DNA of 64,000 bases from Paenibacillus sp. FSL R10-2734. GTDB lineage: Bacteria; Bacillota; Bacilli; Paenibacillales; Paenibacillaceae. Location: the NCBI RefSeq assembly GCF_037963865.1, contig NZ_CP150170.1, positions 7,254,001-7,318,000 of the forward strand, given 5' to 3'. Under the pieces are notes generated by a model. That model was not told the origin of the DNA. It was given only the letters and a program-made list of their open reading frames with translations, and did not search any database. The first letter of the stretch is position 1. The number at the start of each line of letters is the position of its first letter. Shown in pieces: positions 9,095-18,521 of the stretch. Made by a program: the position numbers and the translations under genes.

Positions 9095-10102
9095 TTAAGG
9101 TTCGATATTCACACTTGCCCCATTTAATAGGGAAATTCCGTTACCGGCATCAGCCAGCTCTTTCATTGCTTCCATCAATCCAAATAATGCACCATCTTTA
9201 TGTTTCGCCTCAATCATAACATCTACAGCAGGGGTATCTGCGGCAATACGCTTTAAAAAAGCTACTAATGGCGCAGGCTCCACGCCATCTGCATGGCTGC
9301 GTGGATCAGACGGACTGCGCGGACTGGATACATGAATCTTGGGCGGCAGAAGCACTCCCGAAGGGACATCCTTCTGTGCAAGCTCGCTCTGCCATGTCTG
9401 CTGAATGTCAGGCCACAGCTCCCAAGGGAGCTCTCCTTCATTATTCACCCATTGGTGGTGAATATCCAGCACCATCGGCAGCCCTACATTCTGGCAGACC
9501 GATAATGTTTCCGGGGCTGTGAAGGTCTTATCATCATTCTCCAGCGTAATACGCGCCTGCATCGCTGCTGGCAACTCGCGAAAATGCTCCTCAAATCGCT
9601 TCGCGGCTACGGGCTTGTCCCCATAAGCTCCGCCAATATGAATATTATTCTTCGCCATGGCAGGTAGTCCCATGGCATCCAGCATGTCGGTGTGGTGCTG
9701 TAAATCCCTTACGGAACTCACTAGCACCTCAGGACGGGGTGTACTAAGCACTGTAAAGTGATCAGGATGAAAGGACACCCGCATCCCATGCTTTTTCACA
9801 AATTGCCCCACCTCCGCGAATTCCTCAGCGAGCGCGATAAACGGATTCCAGTCCTGTAAATCAGGATGCGTCGCCAAAGGAATTAACTTGGAGGTGAGAC
9901 GGTACACGAAGATGTCCGAAGCAATATTATGCTTCATCAGTCGCAGCGTATTATGCAGATTCATCCGAGCGATATTCTCCAAACGCCGAAGTGCCGCTTC
10001 GCGGTCATCCAGCTTTTTGAAGGAGGTCATCGTCATGGTCTTGGATGGGGAGCAGTCTTTAATAACCGTGGACATCGCTACATATCCAAACCGGACAATC
10101 AT
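9095..10102 (-). CDS. uvsE: UV DNA damage endonuclease
   Basis: A 335-residue TIM-barrel nuclease of the UVDE/UvsE family, which nicks DNA 5' of cyclobutane dimers and 6-4 photoproducts and starts an alternative excision-repair route typical of spore formers. The N-terminus MIVRFGYVAM, SFHPDHFTVL (metal-binding His), LENDDKTF and DIHHQWVN are family signatures. The start ATG overlaps the stop of the upstream small gene (ATGA), so the two are translationally coupled. No terminator was found in the 239 bp downstream. Confidence 0.93.
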   Translation of the reverse strand: MIVRFGYVAMSTVIKDCSPSKTMTMTSFKKLDDREAALRRLENIARMNLHNTLRLMKHNIASDIFVYRLTSKLIPLATHPDLQDWNPFIALAEEFAEVGQFVKKHGMRVSFHPDHFTVLSTPRPEVLVSSVRDLQHHTDMLDAMGLPAMAKNNIHIGGAYGDKPVAAKRFEEHFRELPAAMQARITLENDDKTFTAPETLSVCQNVGLPMVLDIHHQWVNNEGELPWELWPDIQQTWQSELAQKDVPSGVLLPPKIHVSSPRSPSDPRSHADGVEPAPLVAFLKRIAADTPAVDVMIEAKHKDGALFGLMEAMKELADAGNGISLLNGASVNIEP

Positions 10103-10416
10103 CCCTGCGATCCAAAAAACATTTCATCTGCTAGTGCAGTCTGTACTCTGGACTCTTCTTCATTCAATTTACGCACGAGCTCCATTTCAACCGCTGTAAC
10201 CTCATGCCCCTGAAAATTAATCTCTGCAATGGAGGCTGAGATTTTGACAATTGCTACGGCTACATTCTCAGGGGTGTAGGCGAACACCTTCTGACCCGTC
10301 GGATACACGCGAAAGCCCTGCTTCACCATTTTGGTACGCCCATACTCCAGCAGCTCGTACAGCTCTTGTTCATTCTTGAACTTGCAGACAGAATTGAATT
10401 CGGTTTGAAAACCCAT
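10099..10416 (-). CDS. Conserved hypothetical protein co-transcribed with uvsE
   Basis: A 105-residue soluble protein. From memory it resembles the DUF2584 type (MGFQTEFNSVCKF, GFRVYPTGQKVFAY), but I cannot confirm this. It starts at ATG 10416 with GGAG upstream and its stop overlaps the uvsE start by 4 bp. Coupling to a repair nuclease is suggestive of a shared condition of expression but does not show a role in repair. Confidence 0.72.
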   Translation of the reverse strand: MGFQTEFNSVCKFKNEQELYELLEYGRTKMVKQGFRVYPTGQKVFAYTPENVAVAIVKISASIAEINFQGHEVTAVEMELVRKLNEEESRVQTALADEMFFGSQG

Positions 10417-10463
10417 ATTTCTCCGCTCCTTTTCAGTCGGGATAAACCCGCTAGTAGCTTCAA

Positions 10464-11555
10464 TTACTCGTTGTCGTACTTAAGACCTTGTTTGAAATTA
10501 TAGCGCTCTAAGGCTAACTCAATCATACGGTCTAACAGAGTTCTATAGGATACACCCGTCTCACGCCACAATAGCGGATACATGCTGTAAGGAGTGAAGC
10601 CAGGCATCGTATTCACTTCATTAATTAGAATTTTGCCATCGGATCTCCGCAGGAAGAAGTCCGCACGAGTAATCCCACTGCCCTCAATTGCTCGAAAAGC
10701 AGTTATCGCGGACTCCCGCAGATGATCGGCTACTTCAGAATCTACTGGTGCAGGAATCATCATTTGCGATTTGCCGTCCGTATATTTAGCCGCGTAATCA
10801 TAATATTCTCCAGAAGAAACGATTTCACCCGGGACAGAGGCCTCAGGCTCATCATTTCCGAGCACACCGACCTCTACCTCACGTGCATCCACGAATTCCT
10901 CAATAATGACTTTGGTGTCATAACGGAAGGCAAAGTCTATAGCTTTTACAAGACTTTCCTTATCAGTTGCCTTAGAAATACCTACACTTGAGCCCAGATT
11001 GGCAGGTTTCACGAATACCGGATACCCCAGTTTATCCTCTACACCCACAATCAACTCATGGCTTTTTCTTTTCCAAGCGCTGATGTTAAAATAACAATAT
11101 TCACACTGATCCAGACCGGCATCAGCGAATAGCTTCTTCATAACAACTTTATCCATACCTGCTGAAGAGGCAAGAACACCAGCCCCGATGTAAGGAATAT
11201 TCGCCATTTCGAACAGCCCTTGAATCGTTCCGTCCTCACCATACGTGCCGTGCAGCAGTGGGAACATTACGTCCACCGCTTTATCCGCACCGGATAGTCC
11301 ACTAAATACCACATTTAGGGCTGTGCCCATATCTTCGGCTGCATCTGCAAGCTTGAGCTGTCCCACCTCACTGTAAGGCGCTGATAACGTCTCGCCAACC
11401 TTCCATAATCCCTGTTTTGAAATATAAAAAGGTATAATCTCATATTTATCGTAATCAAATGAGTTCATCACGGCAAAAGCCGTCTGTAGCGATACCTCAT
11501 GTTCTCCGGATTTGCCCCCGTACACCAGCCCTACGGTTAATTTTGCGTTCCCCAT
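10464..11555 (-). CDS. ddl: D-alanine--D-alanine ligase
   Basis: A 363-residue ATP-grasp enzyme that makes the D-Ala-D-Ala dipeptide for peptidoglycan precursors. Family motifs: N-terminal VGLVYGGKSGEHEVSLQTA, LLHGTYGEDGTIQGLFE, ATP-grasp KPANLGSSVGISKA and metal-binding INEVNTMPGFTPYSMYP. I start it at ATG 11555 (MGNAKLTVGL) with AGAGG upstream; an upstream in-frame extension would overlap the preceding gene. It lies 22 bp after the amidase-domain gene and is probably co-transcribed with it. Confidence 0.95.
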   Translation of the reverse strand: MGNAKLTVGLVYGGKSGEHEVSLQTAFAVMNSFDYDKYEIIPFYISKQGLWKVGETLSAPYSEVGQLKLADAAEDMGTALNVVFSGLSGADKAVDVMFPLLHGTYGEDGTIQGLFEMANIPYIGAGVLASSAGMDKVVMKKLFADAGLDQCEYCYFNISAWKRKSHELIVGVEDKLGYPVFVKPANLGSSVGISKATDKESLVKAIDFAFRYDTKVIIEEFVDAREVEVGVLGNDEPEASVPGEIVSSGEYYDYAAKYTDGKSQMMIPAPVDSEVADHLRESAITAFRAIEGSGITRADFFLRRSDGKILINEVNTMPGFTPYSMYPLLWRETGVSYRTLLDRMIELALERYNFKQGLKYDNE

Positions 11556-11577
11556 ACCCTTATTACCTCTTTCTGTA

Positions 11578-12609
11578 CTATAAATAGTCGTTAATATGAA
11601 AAAAACGGTATTTCGTCTGATCCGTCCATGCGTAGGAATCACGATAGTCCCAGAAGCGATGACGGCTGCTAACTGTATGTGCATTCACAAGCGGCAGGCC
11701 ACCAGCATCAAAGGCTGTGACGATCGTGCTGTGCTGATATTGTCCGTTGCCATCCCAGTCATATAAAATGACGTCGCCCAACATCAATTGCTCCGGCCGC
11801 TCCATGACATCCGCACGCAAGCCATTGCTCCGGCCAACGCTTAAATAGCGCTGCAGACTGTCTGATACAGCCCAGCTATAACTCCACCATTCTTGTTTTC
11901 CTTGGTAGCCTTTGTACCACCAACCCGTTTCTCTTTTACCAGTATAGTTGATCGGCGCTCCCCCTGCAAAGAGGCATTGGGAGACATAATTCGTACAATC
12001 TACCTCAAATGTTTCGAACTCTGGATTACCGTCTTTCCACCAACGGTCGGCATAAGCCACCGCCTCTTCACGGTTGTAGCGAACCTCTCTTGAGCCAGAA
12101 ATCTCCCCAAGAATATTCCGGTTTAGAAGGGGCTGTGATGGCAATGGTGCAGGCAAAGCCTCTCCCCATTTAGACAACCTGCCAGATAACTCCACCTCTG
12201 CTCTATGAACTGTATTTCTTTCGGGAATGGTTCGTTCTATAGCAGCGATCTCCCAGCCCCCTCTGTCCCGCACAAAGGTCAACCGCTCCAGCTCAATCAT
12301 ATCCTCTCGGTGGTTAACGCCGCCTTTTTCATAATAAAGCGCACTGTGCAGCGTAACCTCTGCTACCACCTCGGTCGGAGTCTGCCGGACGGTCCGTAAA
12401 GTCTTAACGCCCGTTTCCCCCCGCAGCGGAGTTATCCCACGAGCGTTATACCATTCAGCAATACGGCGTGAACGTTCCCCCTGCTCCACCAGAAAGCGTG
12501 GATCCTTAACGGATACGGAAATAGTTTGCGATGAGGACTCAGGCTCCACCCTGGCCTTATTCACTTGATCTACATATACATATAGACTTTGCTTCCACTG
12601 TTGTTCCAT
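11578..12609 (-). CDS. Amidase-domain (Amidase_6 type) protein
   Basis: A 343-residue protein. The C-terminal half matches the putative amidase domain: the nucleophile segment DCTNYVSQCLFAGGAP and the histidine segment YQHSTIVT. The tryptophan-rich stretch GWWYKGYQGKQEWWSYSW is also characteristic. The N-terminal half resembles a beta-rich, NTF2-like region and no signal peptide is visible. Proteins of this type occur singly in Bacillales and may act on peptidoglycan or peptide amides; none of that is shown here. It lies immediately upstream of ddl in the same direction. Confidence 0.82.
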   Translation of the reverse strand: MEQQWKQSLYVYVDQVNKARVEPESSSQTISVSVKDPRFLVEQGERSRRIAEWYNARGITPLRGETGVKTLRTVRQTPTEVVAEVTLHSALYYEKGGVNHREDMIELERLTFVRDRGGWEIAAIERTIPERNTVHRAEVELSGRLSKWGEALPAPLPSQPLLNRNILGEISGSREVRYNREEAVAYADRWWKDGNPEFETFEVDCTNYVSQCLFAGGAPINYTGKRETGWWYKGYQGKQEWWSYSWAVSDSLQRYLSVGRSNGLRADVMERPEQLMLGDVILYDWDGNGQYQHSTIVTAFDAGGLPLVNAHTVSSRHRFWDYRDSYAWTDQTKYRFFHINDYL

Positions 12610-12737
12610 TATACTCGCGCCCCTTCATTCCCTTTTAACTTCTGCTCTATGTATATGAAAGGAAACAGGCCGCTATACAGATCACTTCAATTTACAAGGA
12701 AGTGCATTATTCGGGCTATATATATAGGAAAAAAAAC

Positions 12738-12766
12738 TTTACTCCCCTCTTTGTAACCGTTATAAT
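12738..12766 (+). promoter_or_regulatory. Sigma-A-type promoter of acnA
   Basis: TTTACT (12738-12743), a 17-bp spacer and a consensus TATAAT (12761-12766); the predicted start site is about 50 nt before the ATG. Confidence 0.65.
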
Positions 12767-12822
12767 TAAATAACATGCAATGTGAAATTGGGTTTCAATA
12801 GATGAAACAAGGAGGCGCACAT

Positions 12823-15564
12823 ATGCCAAGCAAGGATCATTTTTCGTTGGCCCGCACCCTGGAATCAGGTGGCAAATCTTATCGCTATTATGATCTTAAT
12901 TCCCTCGAGGAACAAGGATTGGGCTCTATTTCTTCCCTTCCTTTTTCGATCAAAGTATTACTTGAGGCCGCTGTTCGTCAGTTTGATGGACGGGCGATTA
13001 CAGAAGAACACGTGAAACAACTGGCTGACTGGTCAGGCGACATTGACCGCAATAAAGAAATCCCGTTTATCCCTGCTCGTATCGTACTTCAGGACTTCAC
13101 CGGTGTTCCTGTTGTCGTGGATCTTGCAGCTATGCGCGACACCGTAAAGAAAGCTGGCGGAGATCCTAAACAGATCAACCCGCTCGTCCCAGTTGACCTT
13201 GTTATTGACCACTCTGTTATGGTTGATGCTTTCGGTACTGCAGACGCTTTAGAATACAATATGAACGTAGAGTTTGAGCGCAACGAAGAACGTTACCGTT
13301 TCCTTCGCTGGGCACAGACAGCTTTTAATAACTTCCGTGCGGTTCCTCCTGCTACTGGTATCGTGCATCAGGTAAATCTAGAGTATTTGGCTTCTGTAGC
13401 CACTACTAAAACTATCGATGGTGAAACTGTCGTTTATCCAGATTCCCTTGTAGGAACTGACTCCCATACTACGATGATCAACGGACTTGGTGTTGTGGGC
13501 TGGGGTGTAGGTGGTATTGAAGCTGAGGCAGGCATGCTCGGACAACCACTCTATTTTGTTACCCCTGATGTAGTAGGCTTCAAGCTTACAGGCAGCCTTA
13601 TCGAAGGCGCTACTGCAACGGATTTGGCACTGACAGTAACTGAAATGTTACGTAAAAAGGGCGTAGTCGGCAAATTCGTCGAATTCTACGGTCCTGGTCT
13701 TGCTAACATCAGCTTGGCTGACCGGGCAACGGTTGCTAACATGGCGCCAGAATACGGAGCAACGATCGGTTTCTTCCCTGTAGATGAAGAGACACTTGCT
13801 TATCTTCGCAGCACGGGTCGTCCGGATGATCTTGTGGAGCTGGTTGAATCTTATTACAAAGCACAAGGGATGTTCCGCACTTCGAATACACCAGATCCTG
13901 AGTTTAGCGATGTAATTGAGCTTGACCTAGCTTCTGTCGTTCCAAGCTTGGCTGGACCAAAACGTCCACAAGACCGGATCGAGCTTACGCACATGAAAGA
14001 AAATTTCGAAGGCATTATCCGTACACCGGTAGACAAAGGCGGTTATGGTCTCAGCGATGAGAAAATCGCCCAAGTTGTAGAGATAGAGCATAAGAACGGC
14101 ACTACAAGCAAGCTCAGCACAGGCGCAGTCGTGATCGCAGCTATTACAAGCTGTACGAATACTTCCAACCCTAGCGTTATGCTTGGAGCAGGTCTATTGG
14201 CTAAAAAGGCTGTGGAACGCGGTCTGACCAAACCAGCTTATGTTAAGAGCAGCTTGACTCCAGGATCATTGGTAGTTACTGAATATCTGGAAAAAGCAGA
14301 CTTGCTGAAGCCACTCGAAGCACTAGGCTTCTACTTGGCTGGCTATGGCTGCGCTACTTGTATCGGTAACTCCGGTCCTTTGCCAGAAGAAGTTAGTCAA
14401 GCTATTACTGACAACGATATGACTGTAGCTGCAGTAATCTCCGGTAACCGTAACTTCGAGGGTCGTGTACATGCTCAGGTTAAAGCAAACTACCTGGCTT
14501 CCCCACCGCTCGTAGTCGCTTACGCACTGGCTGGCACTGTGAATATTGATTTACAGACTGAACCGCTCGGATTTGATCCACAAGGTGAGCCAGTATTCTT
14601 GAAAGATATTTGGCCAACTACTGCTGAAATTCGTGAAGCGATCGGTCTCTCCCTTAGTCCGGAGATGTTCCGCCGTAAATACGAAAATGTATTCACTGCT
14701 AATGAACGTTGGAATTCGATCCCTGTTCCGCAAGGCGAGCTATATGAGTGGGATGACAACTCCACGTATATCCAGAATCCGCCTTTCTTCGAGCATCTGG
14801 CAGACGGTCTTGGAGACATCAAGGATATCAAGAATGCACGTGTTTTAGCGCTGCTAGCTGATTCTGTGACAACCGACCACATCTCACCTGCAGGTAATAT
14901 CTCTACCTCTGGTCCTGCCGGCGAATATTTGCGCGATCATGGTGTAGAACGTGCAGACTTCAACTCCTACGGCTCACGCCGCGGAAATCATGAAGTCATG
15001 ATGCGTGGTACATTCGCTAATATTCGGATTCGTAACGCAGTAGCTCCAGGTACAGAAGGCGGAGTTACAACCTTCCTGCCAAGCGATGAAGTCATGTCCA
15101 TCTATGACGCGTCCATGCTGTATCAGGACGCTGGTCAGAATCTCGTCGTTATCGCCGGTAAAGAATACGGCACAGGAAGCTCCCGTGACTGGGCTGCCAA
15201 GGGTACACTTCTTCTAGGGGTCAAAGCTGTTATTGCTGAGAGCTTTGAGCGTATTCACCGCAGCAATCTAGTTGGCATGGGCGTGCTTCCACTGCAATTC
15301 CAAGAAGGCCACGGCTGGACCAGCTTGGGACTGACCGGACGCGAGACCTTCAACATTACTGGTCTCGATAACAACGTGGAGCCAAGTCAAGAGCTAACTG
15401 TCACTGCTACCCGTGAAGACGGCACGCAATTCGATTTCCCTGTCATTGCACGACTCGACAGTACAGTCGATATTGATTACTATCGTAATGGTGGTATTCT
15501 ACAAACTGTGCTTCGTCAAATGCTGGCGGATGCCACAGATTCTTCGGCTGTGTCGGTAGAATAG
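12823..15564 (+). CDS. acnA: Aconitate hydratase
   Basis: A 913-residue [4Fe-4S] enzyme that interconverts citrate and isocitrate in the TCA cycle. The length and domain order match AcnA/IRP1-type aconitases. The cluster cysteines are in AAITSCTNTSNPSVM (one) and GYGCATCIGNSGPL (two); active-site segments GTDSHTTMINGLGV and TGSSRDWAAKG are intact. I choose ATG 12823, with AAGGAGG 7 nt upstream; the in-frame ATG at 12802 has none. In Bacillus the protein also binds iron-responsive-type RNA when its cluster is lost. It is monocistronic with its own promoter and terminator. Confidence 0.97.
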   Translation: MPSKDHFSLARTLESGGKSYRYYDLNSLEEQGLGSISSLPFSIKVLLEAAVRQFDGRAITEEHVKQLADWSGDIDRNKEIPFIPARIVLQDFTGVPVVVDLAAMRDTVKKAGGDPKQINPLVPVDLVIDHSVMVDAFGTADALEYNMNVEFERNEERYRFLRWAQTAFNNFRAVPPATGIVHQVNLEYLASVATTKTIDGETVVYPDSLVGTDSHTTMINGLGVVGWGVGGIEAEAGMLGQPLYFVTPDVVGFKLTGSLIEGATATDLALTVTEMLRKKGVVGKFVEFYGPGLANISLADRATVANMAPEYGATIGFFPVDEETLAYLRSTGRPDDLVELVESYYKAQGMFRTSNTPDPEFSDVIELDLASVVPSLAGPKRPQDRIELTHMKENFEGIIRTPVDKGGYGLSDEKIAQVVEIEHKNGTTSKLSTGAVVIAAITSCTNTSNPSVMLGAGLLAKKAVERGLTKPAYVKSSLTPGSLVVTEYLEKADLLKPLEALGFYLAGYGCATCIGNSGPLPEEVSQAITDNDMTVAAVISGNRNFEGRVHAQVKANYLASPPLVVAYALAGTVNIDLQTEPLGFDPQGEPVFLKDIWPTTAEIREAIGLSLSPEMFRRKYENVFTANERWNSIPVPQGELYEWDDNSTYIQNPPFFEHLADGLGDIKDIKNARVLALLADSVTTDHISPAGNISTSGPAGEYLRDHGVERADFNSYGSRRGNHEVMMRGTFANIRIRNAVAPGTEGGVTTFLPSDEVMSIYDASMLYQDAGQNLVVIAGKEYGTGSSRDWAAKGTLLLGVKAVIAESFERIHRSNLVGMGVLPLQFQEGHGWTSLGLTGRETFNITGLDNNVEPSQELTVTATREDGTQFDFPVIARLDSTVDIDYYRNGGILQTVLRQMLADATDSSAVSVE

Positions 15565-15680
15565 AATAGATTTAATATGAGACTGTCTCGCGGCCGTGAG
15601 TGGCTGTGAGTCAGTCCTTTTGTGTACTTTTGTGTACTTTTATGGAGTTTTGTGTAGTTATAAGGGGTTTGAATAGTTAA

Positions 15681-15728
15681 AGGGGTGTTCTTACAGCCAT
15701 GAATCGGCTGCTAGGACACCCCTCTTTT
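15681..15728 (+). terminator. Intrinsic terminator of acnA
   Basis: AGGGGTGTTC (15681-15690) pairs with GGACACCCCT (15714-15723) with an inner AGC/GCT stem, then CTTTTCTT. Confidence 0.75.
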
Positions 15729-15795
15729 CTTGTACCTCCCCCCACGGTCGTTCCAAACTCTAAACTACCTTTGATTCATTGATCTTTGCGCGTAC

Positions 15796-17399
15796 GAAGC
15801 AGCTATCGGACTCAGGGCGGCATTATTGATTTGATGCTACCCCATCGGACTCAGGGAACACTTAGGGTTCGGCGCTATCGGACTCAGATGACCCTATACG
15901 CTGAATTATCCGACATTTGGCGTGTTATCGGACCCATAGTCGCTATTGGATGAAAAACACGCTATATGAGCCTGTTTTTGTTCGAATAGTTGCGTTGGTG
16001 TCCGATACTTTGCCAAACTGGCTATAAATTCGCAAATAGCGTCCCTTGAGTCCGGAAGGCTCAGGCGACGCTTAGGGTTCGGCGCTATCGGACTCAGATG
16101 ACCCTATACGCTGAATTATCCAACATTTGGCGTGCTATCGGACCCCATAGTCGCTAATGGATGAAAAACACGCTATATGAGCCTGTTTTTGTTCGAATAG
16201 TTGCGTTGGTGTCCGATACTTTGCCAAACTGGCTATAAATTCGCAAATAGCGTCGCCTGAGTCCGGAAGGCTCAGAGGATGCTTACGGAACGCTTAGGGT
16301 TCGCCTAGAGTTCGGCGCCATCGGACTCAGATGACCCTATACGCTGAATTATCCGACATTTGGCGTGTTATCGGACCCCATAGTCGCTATTGGATGAAAA
16401 ACACGCTATATGAGCCTGTTTTTGTTCGAATAGTTGCGTTGGTGTCCGATACTTTGCCAAACTGGCTATAAATTCGCAAATAGCGTCCCTTGAGTCCGGA
16501 AGGCTCAGGCGACGCTTAGGGTTCGGCGCTATCGGACTCAGATGACCCTATACGCTGAATTATCCAACATTTGGCGTGCTATCGGACCCCATAGTCGCTA
16601 ATGGATGAAAAACACGCTATATGAGCCTGTTTTTGTTCGAATAGTTGCGTTGGTGTCCGATACTTTGCCAAACTGGCTATAAATTCGCAAATAGCGTCGC
16701 CTGAGTCCGGAAGGCTCAGAGGATGCTTACGGAACGCTTAGGGTTCGCCTAGAGTTCGGCGCCATCGGACTCAGATGACCCTATACGCTGAATTATCCGA
16801 CATTTGGCGTGTTATCGGACCCCATAGTCGCTATTGGATGAAAAACACGCTAATTGTGCCTGTTTTTGTTCTAATAGCTGCGCTAGTGTCCGATACTTTG
16901 CCAAACTGGCTATAAATTCGCAAATAGCGTCCCTTGAGTCCGGAAGGCTCTGGCGACGCTTAGGGTTCGGCGCTATCGGACTCAGATGACCCTATACGCT
17001 GAATTATCCGACATTTTGGCGCTATCGGACCCCATAGTCGTTAATGGACGAAAAACACGCTATATGAGCCTGATTTTTGTTCGAATAGCTGCGCTCGAGT
17101 CCGATACAATGCCAAACTGGCTATAAATTCGCAAATAGCGTCGCCTGAGTCCGGAAGGCTCAGAGGATGCTTACGGAACGCTTAGGGTTCGCTTAGAGTT
17201 CGGCGCCATCGGACTCAGATGACCCTATACGCAGAATTGTACGACATTTGGCGTGCTATCGGACCCCATAGTCGCTAATGGATGAAAAACACGCTATATG
17301 AGCCTGTTTTTATTCGAATAGCTGCGCTGGTGTCCGATACTTTGCCAAAAAGGCTATAAATGTGCAAATAGCGTCCCTTGAGTCCGGAAGGCTCAGGGG
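15796..17399. repeat. Tandem array of seven ~176-bp long-hairpin units with alternating spacing
   Basis: Non-coding: no plausible reading frame lies between the acnA terminator and the IclR gene. Units begin (GGCGCTATCGG or GGCGCCATCGG) at 15871, 16081, 16314, 16525, 16758, 16969 and 17202, so the period alternates about 211/233 bp and two units make a ~444-bp higher-order repeat. The long spacer carries an extra 22 bp (GGATGCTTACGGAACGC plus flank). Each unit is one imperfect inverted repeat. In the first copy CGGACTCAG/TTGAGTCCG, CTAT/ATAG, TTTGGC/GCCAAA, TATCGGAC/GTCCGATA and AAAAACA/TGTTTTT all share a centre near 15966, leaving a 13-nt loop. A second small hairpin, CTGAGTCC-GGAA-GGCTCAG, sits at each unit's right end. 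Two stray CGGACTCAGGG pieces (15805 and 15846) precede the array. Confidence 0.95.
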
Positions 17400-17444
17400 A
17401 CATCTAAAGAGCAACCGAAGATTACTGGAGTACGAGTTATGAGA

Positions 17445-17584
17445 TTCGGCGTTCGGCGTTCGGCGTTCGGCGTTCGGCGTTCGGCGTTCGGTGTTCGGTG
17501 TTCGGCGTTCGGCGTTCGGCGTTCGGGGTTCGGGGTTCGGGGTTCGGCGTTCGGGGTTCGGCGTTCGGGGTTCGGCGTTCGGGG
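17445..17584. repeat. Heptanucleotide satellite, 20 copies of TTCGGNG
   Basis: Exactly 20 consecutive 7-bp units TTCGGNG. The variable sixth base reads C six times, T twice, C three times, G three times, then C and G alternately for six units. It lies 46 bp beyond the hairpin array, whose spacer contains GGTTCGGCGC, the likely seed. Because 7 is not a multiple of 3, open frames appear on both strands; they are artefacts. Confidence 0.97.
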
Positions 17585-17662
17585 TTCCAAAGCAACATAT
17601 GGTGGGCTAGCCAACGCTTACCTACAATCGGCCGAAGCATGCTACGCCTCCCCAAAAACAGC

Positions 17663-17696
17663 AAAACAGCGATCCTCCAGTACGGAATGATCGCTG
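17663..17696 (-). terminator. Intrinsic terminator of the IclR-family gene
   Basis: CAGCGATC (17667-17674) and GATCGCTG (17689-17696) pair perfectly; read on the minus strand the stem is followed by TTTTGCTG. Confidence 0.6.
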
Positions 17697-17761
17697 ATCT
17701 ACTTTTTAATGGTCTGTCTCATTCTGTGAAAAACCCACGTTATGAGACTACCCTGTGCTTC

Positions 17762-18505
17762 TTATGGAATCATCATGCCCATTTCACTTGCTGCTTCCTT
17801 TAAGATTGCGGCATACTCCACTAACGTATCCCTAGACAGGCGACTGACCGGGCCTGACAGCGATAACGCCGCGATCACATTCCCACTACGGCCTGTAACA
17901 GGCACCGCCACTGCGGCTGCACCGGGCTCACGCTCCTCGAAACTTGTCGCATACCCCAGCCGGATGATCTCATTAAGCTGGTCTTTGTATACATCCTTTT
18001 CAACGTAGTCCGGCCACTCCGGGCTCTCGAGCAGCTCTCTCAACACCTCAGATGGAGCATAGGCTGCCAACACTTTACTCGACGCGCCTACAGATAATGG
18101 CAACCTGGCACCAATTTGCGCTACTCGACGAATAGCCTGCTGACTCTGTACCGCCTGAATACGCACGCGCTCAATACCATCCCGTAAGTAAAGACTGACC
18201 GTCTCTCCGAGACGATCTCTCAGCCGTTCCATTGAGGGTAGTAATACCGCTGCCGACTCGTCAAAAGTAGGGAGATGCGTGGACAACTCCCAGATTCGTA
18301 TACCCAGCCTATATTTTTCTGTCGCCGGATTGCGAATGAGAAAGCCCTTTTCCTCGAGTGTTGCGAGCAATCTATGGACTGTACTCTTATGTAAGTCAAT
18401 CTTCGATGCGATCTCCGTCAACCCTAAATCACTATCCTGTGTAAAGCAAAGTAATATGTCGAGCGCACGTTCTACCGCGCGTACCGTAAGCTTTCGGTCC
18501 TCCAC
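17762..18505 (-). CDS. IclR-family transcriptional regulator
   Basis: A 247-residue regulator. The N-terminal winged helix (about residues 8-70) has AVERALDILLCF and LTEIASKIDLHKSTVHRLLATLEEKGFL. A C-terminal GAF-like IclR effector domain follows, with SVGASSKVLAAYAP and EREPGAAAVAVPV. IclR proteins usually respond to small organic acids or aromatic intermediates; no catabolic genes adjoin it here, so its targets are unknown. The start is GTG 18505 behind GAGGGGGG. A perfect palindrome 17-33 bp upstream suggests autoregulation. Confidence 0.92.
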   Translation of the reverse strand: MEDRKLTVRAVERALDILLCFTQDSDLGLTEIASKIDLHKSTVHRLLATLEEKGFLIRNPATEKYRLGIRIWELSTHLPTFDESAAVLLPSMERLRDRLGETVSLYLRDGIERVRIQAVQSQQAIRRVAQIGARLPLSVGASSKVLAAYAPSEVLRELLESPEWPDYVEKDVYKDQLNEIIRLGYATSFEEREPGAAAVAVPVTGRSGNVIAALSLSGPVSRLSRDTLVEYAAILKEAASEMGMMIP

Positions 18506-18521
18506 AGTAATCCCCCCTCGT

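Noticed and set aside
15796..17399. CRISPR array
   Set aside because: Units are ~200 bp, nearly identical throughout, without unique spacers, and no cas gene is in the window.
17393..17803. Open frames on both strands through the heptanucleotide satellite, encoding Arg-Thr-Pro-Asn-type repeats
   Set aside because: A 7-bp repeat lacking stop words keeps all frames open; there are no ribosome sites and the composition is artefactual.
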